Below are positions 1-5,607 of a stretch of DNA of 6,707 nucleotides, piece by piece. The stretch covers positions 834-7,540 of the forward strand of contig DNGI01000321.1 of the NCBI GenBank assembly GCA_003486645.1, in the 5' to 3' direction. The translations under genes and the position numbers were made by a program. Position 1 is the stretch's first letter; each line of letters begins with the position of its first letter. This stretch comes from Cyanobacteria bacterium UBA11370. Its GTDB lineage: Bacteria > Cyanobacteriota > Cyanobacteriia > Cyanobacteriales > Coleofasciculaceae. Below the pieces are notes generated by a model. It saw nothing but the letters and a program-made list of their open reading frames with translations. It was not told the DNA's origin and did not search any database.

Positions 1-323
1 GTCACCTGAATCAACCCATTAATAACAGAAGGATTCCCCCCACCAATCCGCCCTAAAATATTCACTAAATTCGGATTCGATAAAAAATTGGCAATTTCCC
101 CCTGACTCAATCCAAACTGCTCAAAACTATGGAATAAATTCGCCCCATCTCCCGACAAACTCCCCCCATCAATGTCATACTGATTCCCCTTCGTCGTCAC
201 ATTGGTTCCCGTCCCATCCGCTGCCGGAGTTATCGACTGCGCCCTCACCTTTCCTACTCCGAACACACTCATCACCACCAACAACATCAACAGCCGAGTC
301 ACTCGTTTGAGAATTGACCACAT
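1..323 (-). CDS. TpsA-type filamentous haemagglutinin family secreted protein, N-terminal part only
   Basis: This is the first 107 codons of a gene that continues past the left edge. Residues 1-28 form a signal peptide: basic start (KRVTR), hydrophobic core [14 protein letters not shown], and a VRA|Q cleavage site. Residues ~40-107 match the TPS secretion domain (haemagglutination activity domain) seen at the N-terminus of cyanobacterial TpsA proteins: a YDIDGG stretch, then [15 protein letters not shown] (62-76), then [19 protein letters not shown] (87-105). In the family this domain is bound by the partner TpsB, and the protein crosses the outer membrane as a beta-helix. The ATG is preceded by GGAGGA at a 4-nt spacing, which fixes the start. 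The partner tpsB lies upstream on the same strand, 210 bp away, so the pair is probably co-expressed. The passenger (adhesin, cytolysin or other) is outside the window, so its activity cannot be stated. Confidence 0.9.
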   Translation of the reverse strand, partial: MWSILKRVTRLLMLLVVMSVFGVGKVRAQSITPAADGTGTNVTTKGNQYDIDGGSLSGDGANLFHSFEQFGLSQGEIANFLSNPNLVNILGRIGGGNPSVINGLIQV

Positions 324-327
324 AACG

Positions 328-333
328 TCCTCC
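328..333 (-). promoter_or_regulatory. Ribosome-binding site of tpsA
   Basis: GGAGGA on the minus strand, 4 nt before the tpsA ATG. It is part of the string TTTACCTGGAGGA, which matches the leader of tpsB (3631-3643) at 12 of 13 positions. Confidence 0.75.
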
Positions 334-533
334 AGGTAAATGCAAAAATAGGGAAGAAAAAATTATTCCGTGTGCCCATCAATTAAGCCAGCACAACACC
401 CCAGCAATCACTATGCTGTTAAAAAAAGCCAAAATAAAGCTGACTTGACACCCGTTCCTGCCGTCCGCCGTCTTGTCGGCCATCAGCACCAATTCAGCGT
501 TTGAGCCAGATTATACCCCAGATTTAACCCTTG

Positions 534-3500
534 TCAATGATAATTAACATTGAAATAAAAGCCCTCATCTTGAGCATTATGACCTCGGTCATCTAGCTCA
601 ATAAACGGCAGTGCATAATCCAGGCGCAAATTCAACCCCTTAATATCAGCAAAATCACTCCACAATAACCCCAAACCCGCCCCAATCAAAAACCCCTGAT
701 CCGGAGAATTCTGGGGATTAGCCCCCACATTCCAAACCATTCCCAAATCAACAAACGGCGCAATCTGAATTTGAGGTTCTCCCGCCGCATCTCGCGTCAG
801 CGTAATCCGGTCTTCAATGGAAAAGCGAAACCCATTATCCCCCGTCCGAGCATTTTGCCGATAGCCTCGCAGCGACTGACCCCCACCAATAACAAACTGT
901 TGAGAGGCCAACAAACTATCCGGTGTTAACTGTAAATCCCCTTGAATAATCAACACATTGCTCTCACTGAATTGCTGTACCCGCTGTATCTGACCTAACC
1001 AACTGAAAAACTGTCCATCAGGGATTGACCCCTCATTCTTCGTTGCCTCAAACAACCCCGTACCCAAACTAAACTGCGATCGCAACGACCAAGCCCCCTG
1101 CACATCTCGACGAATATAATCTTGACTAAACGTAAACACGCTGGTACGAGAAACACCATTCTGATCCGGCCCAAGACCAAACGGAGTTGGCAGTTGGTCA
1201 AAAAGAAACGTTTGACCCTCCTGAAACGTAAACCCCACCGACAAAGCCAACTCTTCACGCGGAGTCCGCACCAACGGTTGACGAAACGCAATTTGATACA
1301 ACTCCGTTTCACCTTTAATCCCCAACTCATCAAATGGCGATTGGGTAATTTCATTGCGATTGGGTGCCACTCTCAGTAAAAACGCCCCTTCCATCGGATT
1401 GACGGGTATCTGATAGGTGAAATCAAAGATATCCGCCCCCCCTGTGGTTGTAAAACGATAGGAACCCGTCAGGATATCTCCCAGTCCCGTTAAATTAAGA
1501 TAACGGAAGCCAATACCCAATCGTTCTGAACCAATGCTTGGGGGAGAATAATTATCAATATTCCAGTTAAAGGTAAAAGGATTAGCCTCCTTCACCCGCA
1601 CAATCAACGTACTCTCGCTGGGATTGCCTGTACCACGCAGACTTGCTTCTACATTTTCAAAGTGAGGACTAACCCGCAATAACCTCAATTGTTCTTCCAG
1701 GCGAGTCGTATTCACAGGAGTTCCCGCCGCTAATTTAATGCGATTGCAAATATAACCCAGATTTAACCGCTTTCTGCCTTCAATTTGAATCTGCTGCAAA
1801 CGCCCTTCCAGAATTTCAATCTCTAACGTGTTCTCCGTCATCTTCGAGAGTATGGCTTTTGAAGTCAGATAATCATTTTCTAAATAAAGTTGAGTAATAG
1901 CATCGCTTATTTCTTGATCAAACTGTTCTTGAGTTAAGCTCCCCGCTGCCAGCTTCTCAATCATGGGATTAATTCTTTGAGCAATTGTATCCGCATCAAA
2001 CACGGTGCTACCTTTAACCTCAACGAACCCCGGCTTCCCTTTAACAGTAATGGGAATACTCACCACTGGTTTGGGTGTCCCACTCCTCGACGGGGAATCA
2101 AGACGACATTCTTCCCCTGATTTAGAAGAGTCTTGTGACGTTGATGCCTCTGGTTCTGAAGTATTCGTGCCCAAGGATGCAGAAGCTAAGTTCCTGGAAT
2201 TGATGTCACCCACACCAGAACCCGATGGTTCTATTTTCAGCGCCACTAAAATCGGTCTTTCCAGTGGCGGCGGAAGATCTGTTACCCCAGTCGTCGTTGA
2301 AGTGCTGAAAATTGGCGACCCAATCGCCATTAAACGAGCCATATACAGGATATTCTGACGCTCCAGAGCCGAAAACCGCACCCGATAGATTAAACCATCC
2401 TGCTGCCACATAACGGACGAAAATTGACTGGGTGGATTAGAGCGGAATGGCTCTAACCAGTAATATCCTTGAATACCATCAGTCAGAGTAATGGGTGCAG
2501 CCTTGGCTTGGTGCTGTGCCAATGCCTGTTGCACTTCCGTATTCGCCTGTGTATCGACGGAAAAACTACCCACTAAACAAGAGAGGGGATCGCGATCGCA
2601 TGATAGTAAACTTACCGTCAAGCCACTTCCAGATGCAGACCGTGAAACGAGGACTCTGTACTGGCTCTTTTCCACCTTTGAGGTATCGTTGAGTAAAATT
2701 TGACTCGGCAAACGCATCTTCCACCCCACAGGTAGACTGTGCTGAATTTGTTCCTGATAGGGTGTGAAAAGATTGTCTGACAGAACCGCCACCTCAGTGC
2801 TGGGGAATGAGGGGAGAACCACAGCAACGGACTCATCAACCTTAGCCACCTGTGGAATCGTTGGCGAAGAGGGCAAAAGCCTTGGCAGTGAGTGACTCCT
2901 CTCAGCCACCGGCGATGCTAGGGGAGAAGGGGTTGATTGGGGTGGGTCTGACTGATTCACGTCCCTTTCCTCAGTGGCAGGGGACGGCAAAACCCTTGGT
3001 AAGATGGGTGGAGTCACAGGTTCTGGTGAATTCTCGCCAACACCCCCAGCGACAGCCGCCACTGTGCCACCAATGGGTTCAGTCTTGGCCATAGAACTTG
3101 CCATATATAGCATATTCTGACGTTGCTGAACGCGGAATCGGACGGTGTAAATCTGACCGTCTTGCTCCCACATCACCGAGGAAAACGGACTGGGTGGGTT
3201 TTGTTTAGACCCTTCCCATAGATATCCCTGCCGATCTGGTGCTAAGGTAATGGGTGTCGCGGCGGCTTGATGCTGCTGCAAGGCTTCACGAGCGCGGATT
3301 GAAGCCAGAGAATCCACCGCAAAGCTACCAACTAAACAGGTTGGCTCATCCTGTTCACAATTGAAAATGCTGACGGTTAGACCCAATGCCGGAGTCGAAG
3401 GAATTACCCGTATCCTGTATTGATTTGGTGTCCCTGGTGAAAAAACACTCGATGGCACTTCTGAAGGTAAACGCATTTGCAGTCCTGGGGGCAGGTTATC

Positions 3501-3623
3501 CTGGATTTGCTGTTGGTAGGGGGCAAAAATATCACCGGAACGAGCGGTTGCACTCAACTCACGCCCCATGACAATCAGAGCCGCTCCTAGAATAAGCCAA
3601 CAGTACTGCCAGCGATGAGCCAT
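534..3623 (-). CDS. TpsB outer-membrane transporter (ShlB/FhaC/HecB type) with duplicated N-terminal domain
   Basis: This is the outer-membrane pore that exports the neighbouring TpsA; 1029 aa from the chosen start. The open frame continues to an ATG at 3719. I chose 3623 because it has GGAGGA 7 nt upstream and begins a signal peptide (MAHRWQYCWLILGAALIVMG..ATA, cut near residue 27); the extra 32 residues look non-coding. Order of parts: signal peptide; domain copy 1 (31-184); Pro/Ser-rich linker; domain copy 2 (284-438); second low-complexity linker to ~513; ShlB-type POTRA (~533-616); second POTRA (~612-681); beta-barrel (~682-1029). The barrel carries the Omp85/TpsB landmarks: GGGQSLRGY (913-921, the conserved L6 RGY) and APFVDLG (955-961). 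TpsB proteins are commonly about 550-600 aa, so the N-terminal ~500 residues are an addition. The protein ends NVNYH, not in the usual terminal aromatic residue. Confidence 0.93.
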   Translation of the reverse strand: MAHRWQYCWLILGAALIVMGRELSATARSGDIFAPYQQQIQDNLPPGLQMRLPSEVPSSVFSPGTPNQYRIRVIPSTPALGLTVSIFNCEQDEPTCLVGSFAVDSLASIRAREALQQHQAAATPITLAPDRQGYLWEGSKQNPPSPFSSVMWEQDGQIYTVRFRVQQRQNMLYMASSMAKTEPIGGTVAAVAGGVGENSPEPVTPPILPRVLPSPATEERDVNQSDPPQSTPSPLASPVAERSHSLPRLLPSSPTIPQVAKVDESVAVVLPSFPSTEVAVLSDNLFTPYQEQIQHSLPVGWKMRLPSQILLNDTSKVEKSQYRVLVSRSASGSGLTVSLLSCDRDPLSCLVGSFSVDTQANTEVQQALAQHQAKAAPITLTDGIQGYYWLEPFRSNPPSQFSSVMWQQDGLIYRVRFSALERQNILYMARLMAIGSPIFSTSTTTGVTDLPPPLERPILVALKIEPSGSGVGDINSRNLASASLGTNTSEPEASTSQDSSKSGEECRLDSPSRSGTPKPVVSIPITVKGKPGFVEVKGSTVFDADTIAQRINPMIEKLAAGSLTQEQFDQEISDAITQLYLENDYLTSKAILSKMTENTLEIEILEGRLQQIQIEGRKRLNLGYICNRIKLAAGTPVNTTRLEEQLRLLRVSPHFENVEASLRGTGNPSESTLIVRVKEANPFTFNWNIDNYSPPSIGSERLGIGFRYLNLTGLGDILTGSYRFTTTGGADIFDFTYQIPVNPMEGAFLLRVAPNRNEITQSPFDELGIKGETELYQIAFRQPLVRTPREELALSVGFTFQEGQTFLFDQLPTPFGLGPDQNGVSRTSVFTFSQDYIRRDVQGAWSLRSQFSLGTGLFEATKNEGSIPDGQFFSWLGQIQRVQQFSESNVLIIQGDLQLTPDSLLASQQFVIGGGQSLRGYRQNARTGDNGFRFSIEDRITLTRDAAGEPQIQIAPFVDLGMVWNVGANPQNSPDQGFLIGAGLGLLWSDFADIKGLNLRLDYALPFIELDDRGHNAQDEGFYFNVNYH
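2310..2774 (-). repeat. TpsB N-terminal domain, copy 2
   Basis: Encodes residues 284-438. Landmarks in the same order as copy 1: FTPYQEQIQHSLPVG, MRLPSQ, YRVLV, GLTVS, a C-X6-C pair (Cys342, Cys349) plus LVGSF, PITL, NPPSQFSSVMWQQDG, RQNILYMA. It is separated from copy 1 by ~100 residues rich in Pro and Ser that contain a short repeat (LPRVLPSP / LPRLLPSSP). Confidence 0.8.
3072..3533 (-). repeat. TpsB N-terminal domain, copy 1
   Basis: Encodes residues 31-184 of the TpsB protein. Landmarks: FAPYQQQIQDNLPPG, MRLPSE, YRIRV, GLTVS, a C-X6-C pair (Cys89, Cys96) followed by LVGSF, then PITL, NPPSPFSSVMWEQDG and RQNMLYMA. Over the last 43 residues it is identical to copy 2 at 29 positions. I do not know the family name. 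The cysteine pair would suit a periplasmic disulphide. Confidence 0.8.
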
Positions 3624-3630
3624 GATTAAT

Positions 3631-3636
3631 TCCTCC
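3631..3636 (-). promoter_or_regulatory. Ribosome-binding site that decides the tpsB start
   Basis: GGAGGA on the minus strand, 7 nt before the ATG at 3623-3621. It supports the internal start, which encodes a signal peptide, over the longer frame opening at 3719. Confidence 0.75.
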
Positions 3637-4023
3637 AGGTGAATCAATGGGGTATGCTCAAAACCAACAAAAGATCGCCCATTAGCAAGAACGGAAAGGC
3701 GATTGGCGCAAGCAACCATCCTTTGGGCAATTGCCCCTTCAGGGCGTGGCTTTCTGTTTACTAAAACCTCGTCAATATGGGTAGTTTACCACTCACTCAA
3801 GGAGAGTTGCCAAACTTGAGCAATCGCGATGGCTTTTCTTACAGTGCGCTCCCTGCGATAGCGAAGCCCAGATCGCATGATTTGCAGTCAAGAACAATTA
3901 GCGATTATCAATTAGCAATGCCTGCCTTTATAACTAATAACTTAGGTTAGTAAGCTGTCGCGCTGACAAGTTGCATTGCAACAGTTGCCAAAAGACTTGC
4001 TCTCAGTGGATTTCCTCCTGAGT

Positions 4024-4042
4024 GAATTTTGAATTTTGAATT
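4024..4042. repeat. Short tandem heptamer repeat (GAATTTT)
   Basis: GAATTTT at 4024-4030 and 4031-4037, then a partial third copy GAATT. Short tandem heptamers of this kind are common between genes in filamentous cyanobacteria. No function is indicated. Confidence 0.6.
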
Positions 4043-4079
4043 GCTTATTTGTTGACCTTTCCCACATAGCTCTGGTTTC

Positions 4080-4124
4080 AGACCTTTGGGAGCAACAATC
4101 AATAATTAATTGTGCAAAAGGTCT
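4080..4124. repeat. Nested inverted repeat downstream of the recombinase gene
   Basis: The outer arms AGACCTTT (4080-4087) and AAAGGTCT (4117-4124) are perfect 8-bp complements. Inside, GC-A-ACAAT (4092-4099) can pair with ATTGTGC (4109-4115), leaving a 9-nt loop. It lies 24 bp past the recombinase stop codon. No T-run follows on either strand, so it is not a classic intrinsic terminator. It could be a mRNA 3'-end structure or a recombinase-related site. Confidence 0.5.
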
Positions 4125-4147
4125 AATCTCATGCTGCTCTTCGCCAC

Positions 4148-5116
4148 TCAAAGACTCGGCGGTTCTTCCCCAATCGCCTCATAAAAAGCCCGCTCCGCTG
4201 CTGCCGTCAGAGCACGTTTGGCGTAGCGCTTAAAGTTAGCTTCAGACTTATGACGAGTCAGGGTACGAGCATGAAGGCTATCCATGCCAGAAAGCAGCAG
4301 CTTTGTCGCATAGGTGTGCCTCAAACGATGGGGCGTTACGTTCGCAATACCCGCCAATTCCCCCAACTCCTTAATGGTATAATATATCCCCTGGTATCCC
4401 AGCCGTTCTCCTTTACCGGGAACTGGACTTTGAGACAAAAACAGCGGACGATGTTTAGCGTAGCGTTCTCCCAAGTGCCGTCGCTCCTTGAGGTAAGCAT
4501 TGAGACACTCCCGTGCTTGTCGATTAAGAGGAACCGTCCCACCACTGTCATCTTTGCCTTGGCGAATCGTCAAGCGTATCCCATCATAATCTCCCAGAGA
4601 AAGCGCCGCCACCTCACCTGCCCGCAATCCATGCAGCAGAACCGCCAACAGCGCCGCCTCTCGGCTTTGACTGTCATTGGGCAGCCGTTTAATCGCCTGC
4701 CAAAGTCCATCGACTTCCGTATCACTCAGGTCAAATGCTGGTGGCGAAGACAGTTTAAGCAGTGCAACCGAGGAGGTAGGATTGCTATTCATCGTGTCGG
4801 GATACGCCTTAACCAACCAACTAAAAAAACTTTTCAGAGCAGAAAGCGCCCGATTCACCGAACTAGGAGCCAAAGACTTTTCCAGATATTCCTTGTACTG
4901 AACAATTTGCCGGGGTGTAATTTGGCTAATCGGGCGCTCCGTCCACGCCAAGAAGCGTCGCAGTTCCCGGCGGTAAGCTTTTTGGCTATTAGCAGTTAGC
5001 GATCGCGCTTTCAAAAATTCCTCGACCCGCACTTGCCGCAAGTCAATCAGACCAGCATCAGGAGCTGATGCTGGCCATCGAAGGCTTCTTGAAGAGGAAT
5101 CGGGTTGAGCTGGCAT
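4148..5116 (-). CDS. Tyrosine recombinase / integrase (XerC/D-like)
   Basis: A 322-aa site-specific recombinase that would cut and rejoin DNA through a 3'-phosphotyrosine. Residues ~27-105 form the SAM-like core-binding domain (VEEFLKARSL, YRRELRRFLAW, SVNRALSALKSFFSWL). Residues ~125-310 form the catalytic domain with the full set: Arg165 (LLHGLRAGE), Lys188 (RQGKDD), His263 and Arg266 (TPHRLRHTYAT), His289 (TRHKS) and nucleophile Tyr298 (FKRYAKR), with the usual nine-residue His-to-Tyr step. Instead of the common LGH the fourth box reads LTRH. The ATG at 5116 has no Shine-Dalgarno sequence (AAAAA precedes it). The gene is convergent to nothing and faces the tps locus. Whether it belongs to a mobile island or is a resident recombinase cannot be told here. 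A Tn7-like end begins ~130 bp upstream of its start. Confidence 0.92.
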   Translation of the reverse strand: MPAQPDSSSRSLRWPASAPDAGLIDLRQVRVEEFLKARSLTANSQKAYRRELRRFLAWTERPISQITPRQIVQYKEYLEKSLAPSSVNRALSALKSFFSWLVKAYPDTMNSNPTSSVALLKLSSPPAFDLSDTEVDGLWQAIKRLPNDSQSREAALLAVLLHGLRAGEVAALSLGDYDGIRLTIRQGKDDSGGTVPLNRQARECLNAYLKERRHLGERYAKHRPLFLSQSPVPGKGERLGYQGIYYTIKELGELAGIANVTPHRLRHTYATKLLLSGMDSLHARTLTRHKSEANFKRYAKRALTAAAERAFYEAIGEEPPSL

Positions 5117-5127
5117 TTTTTAAGGGA

Positions 5128-5135
5128 GCGATCGC
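5128..5135. repeat. HIP1 octamer GCGATCGC (one of four)
   Basis: The same palindrome also occurs at 1076-1083, 2592-2599 and 4999-5006. A given 8-mer is expected about 0.1 times in 6.7 kb of random sequence, so four copies indicate a HIP1-rich cyanobacterial genome. This copy lies just upstream of the recombinase start. None of the four lies to the right of the Tn7-like end. Confidence 0.9.
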
Positions 5136-5252
5136 GTCCATCGCCGTCTCTATTGTCCCCTAGAAGCTACCCCCCACCATGTAAAATAACAGAACATTAT
5201 CTTACATTAATGGCATCAAACACTGACCCAATTTAAAATTGTTGTCGGTTTG

Positions 5253-5331
5253 CACATAAGTTGAAAATCGTTACACATAAGGTGAAAATTTGACACATAA
5301 GATGAAATTTATTTGCACATAAGCTGAAAAA
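5253..5331 (+). repeat. Four direct repeats CACATAAGNTGAAAA, probable TnsB-binding sites
   Basis: Copies: CACATAAGTTGAAAAT (5253-5268), CACATAAGGTGAAAAT (5274-5289), CACATAAGATGAAATT (5294-5309) and CACATAAGCTGAAAAA (5316-5331). Starts are spaced 21, 20 and 22 bp apart, so the sites lie on roughly the same DNA face every two turns. CACATAAG and TGAAA are fixed; the base between them differs in all four. The size, spacing and position next to tnsA match a TnsB site array. Plasmid iterons are the main alternative, but no replication gene is present. TTGACA at 5290-5295 overlaps copy 3 but lacks a matching -10. Confidence 0.8.
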
Positions 5332-5340
5332 ACTGCCACA

Positions 5341-5376
5341 ACCGCTAATCTGAGGAGATTAACTTCAGATAACGGT
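5341..5376 (+). promoter_or_regulatory. Overlapping inverted repeats in the tnsA leader
   Basis: Two alternative stems can form. A tight one pairs TAATCT (5346-5351) with AGATTA (5356-5361) over a GAGG loop. A long one pairs ACCG (5341-5344) with CGGT (5373-5376) and ATCTGA (5348-5353) with TCAGAT (5365-5370). They cannot form together. The position, between the TnsB-site array and the tnsA ribosome-binding site, suits an operator or a leader RNA structure. This is inference from symmetry only. Confidence 0.4.
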
Positions 5377-5382
5377 AAGGAG
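5377..5382 (+). promoter_or_regulatory. Ribosome-binding site of the tnsA remnant
   Basis: AAGGAG, 4 nt before the GTG at 5387. A well-placed site ahead of a broken gene supports this as the true original start of tnsA. Confidence 0.65.
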
Positions 5383-5386
5383 TCAA

Positions 5387-5604
5387 GTGCCATCTGCTAC
5401 AGTCAAAGCCAGAAAAATCACTAATGCAGGCAATCGCAAAGTTATCGGCAAGTTTCCCAGCCTGAAGATGAACACAGTCATAGGCGTGGGAATCGCAGCT
5501 AGAACGCGACTACATCTACCTGAAAAGAAATCGACCCAGAAGTCCTCTCCTATGTAGAAGGAGTCTATTTTATTAGATATTTTCAAAACCTAATGTTTAT
5601 TTAA
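5387..5604 (+). pseudogene. tnsA: tnsA remnant (Tn7-like transposase endonuclease subunit), frameshifted and truncated
   Basis: TnsA cuts the 5' strands at transposon ends, alongside TnsB. The GTG start opens with PSATVKARKITNAGNRKVIG, then KFPSLKMNTVI (to 5482). The frame then shifts by one, and WESQLERDYIYL is read from 5487. A second single-base shift gives EIDPEVLSYVE from 5527. Removing one G near 5483-5484 and one A from the run at 5523-5526 restores a continuous reading MNTVIAWESQLERDYIYLKE followed by IDPEVLSYVE. This is the N-terminal part of the TnsA nuclease domain; the Glu of SQLE (residue 39 of the repaired reading) aligns with the first catalytic acid of Tn7 TnsA. Similarity fades after about 5590 (FIRYFQN), and the frame stops at 5602-5604. 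The remaining two-thirds, with the other catalytic residues, is missing. Both shifts are in homopolymer runs, so sequencing error could explain them but not the truncation. Confidence 0.8.
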
Positions 5605-5607
5605 ATA

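Larger units (their letters stand above)
3637..4147. other. Non-coding stretch between tpsB and the recombinase gene
   Basis: About 510 bp with no credible gene. It should hold the tpsB promoter on the minus strand, but I found no convincing -35/-10 pair. It contains a perfect palindrome GGGCAATTGCCC (3725-3736), ATCGCGAT (3823-3830), a GC-rich segment of cyanobacterial dispersed-repeat style around 3843-3870 (GCGCTCCCTGCGATAGCG), an odd palindrome GTTGCA-T-TGCAAC (3970-3982), a heptamer repeat (4024-4042) and a nested inverted repeat (4080-4124). Confidence 0.6.
5243..5604 (+). mobile_element. End of a decayed Tn7-like transposon (right-end type, next to tnsA)
   Basis: The order matches the right end of Tn7: terminal TGT (5243-5245; an alternative TGT is at 5240-5242), four closely spaced ~21-bp direct repeats beginning 10 bp inside, then tnsA reading inward. 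Tn7 itself has four overlapping TnsB sites at this end and three dispersed ones at the other. The element would extend to the right. Its five-base target duplication, if 5243 is the true end, would be ATTGT (5238-5242). tnsA is broken after about 70 codons, and no tnsB, tnsC or tniQ follows in the window. The outer limit is ambiguous by 3 bp, and the inner limit given here is only the end of recognisable tnsA. Confidence 0.75.

Noticed and set aside
402..418. Small hairpin CAGCA/TGCTG between tpsB and tpsA
   Set aside because: Only five pairs; the adjacent A-run is on the wrong side to make a terminator for the minus-strand transcript.
445..450. TTGACA as a -35 box
   Set aside because: It is on the plus strand, where no gene follows, and has no -10 at a suitable distance.
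3624..3719. Longer tpsB reading starting at the ATG at 3719
   Set aside because: The internal ATG at 3623 has a strong ribosome-binding site and opens a signal peptide; the extra 32 residues would bury that signal.
3942..4151. Minus-strand frame of 69 codons overlapping the recombinase stop by 4 bp
   Set aside because: It begins with TTG, has no clear ribosome-binding site, runs through the inverted repeat and heptamer repeat, and has no recognisable motif.
4250..4999. Long plus-strand open frame (249 codons) opposite the recombinase
   Set aside because: It lies wholly antisense to a gene with intact catalytic motifs; the composition is odd and there is no family signature.
5196..5201. GATAAT on the minus strand as a -10 box for the recombinase
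   Set aside because: The nearest -35-like TTGATG is only 12 bp away, too close for a normal promoter.
5253..5331. CRISPR array or plasmid iterons
   Set aside because: The repeats are too short and too close for CRISPR (5-6 bp gaps). Iterons are possible by shape, but there is no replication gene and a tnsA start follows.
5383..5586. Minus-strand frame of 67 codons over the tnsA remnant
   Set aside because: The plus-strand frames carry recognisable TnsA sequence; this is its shadow.
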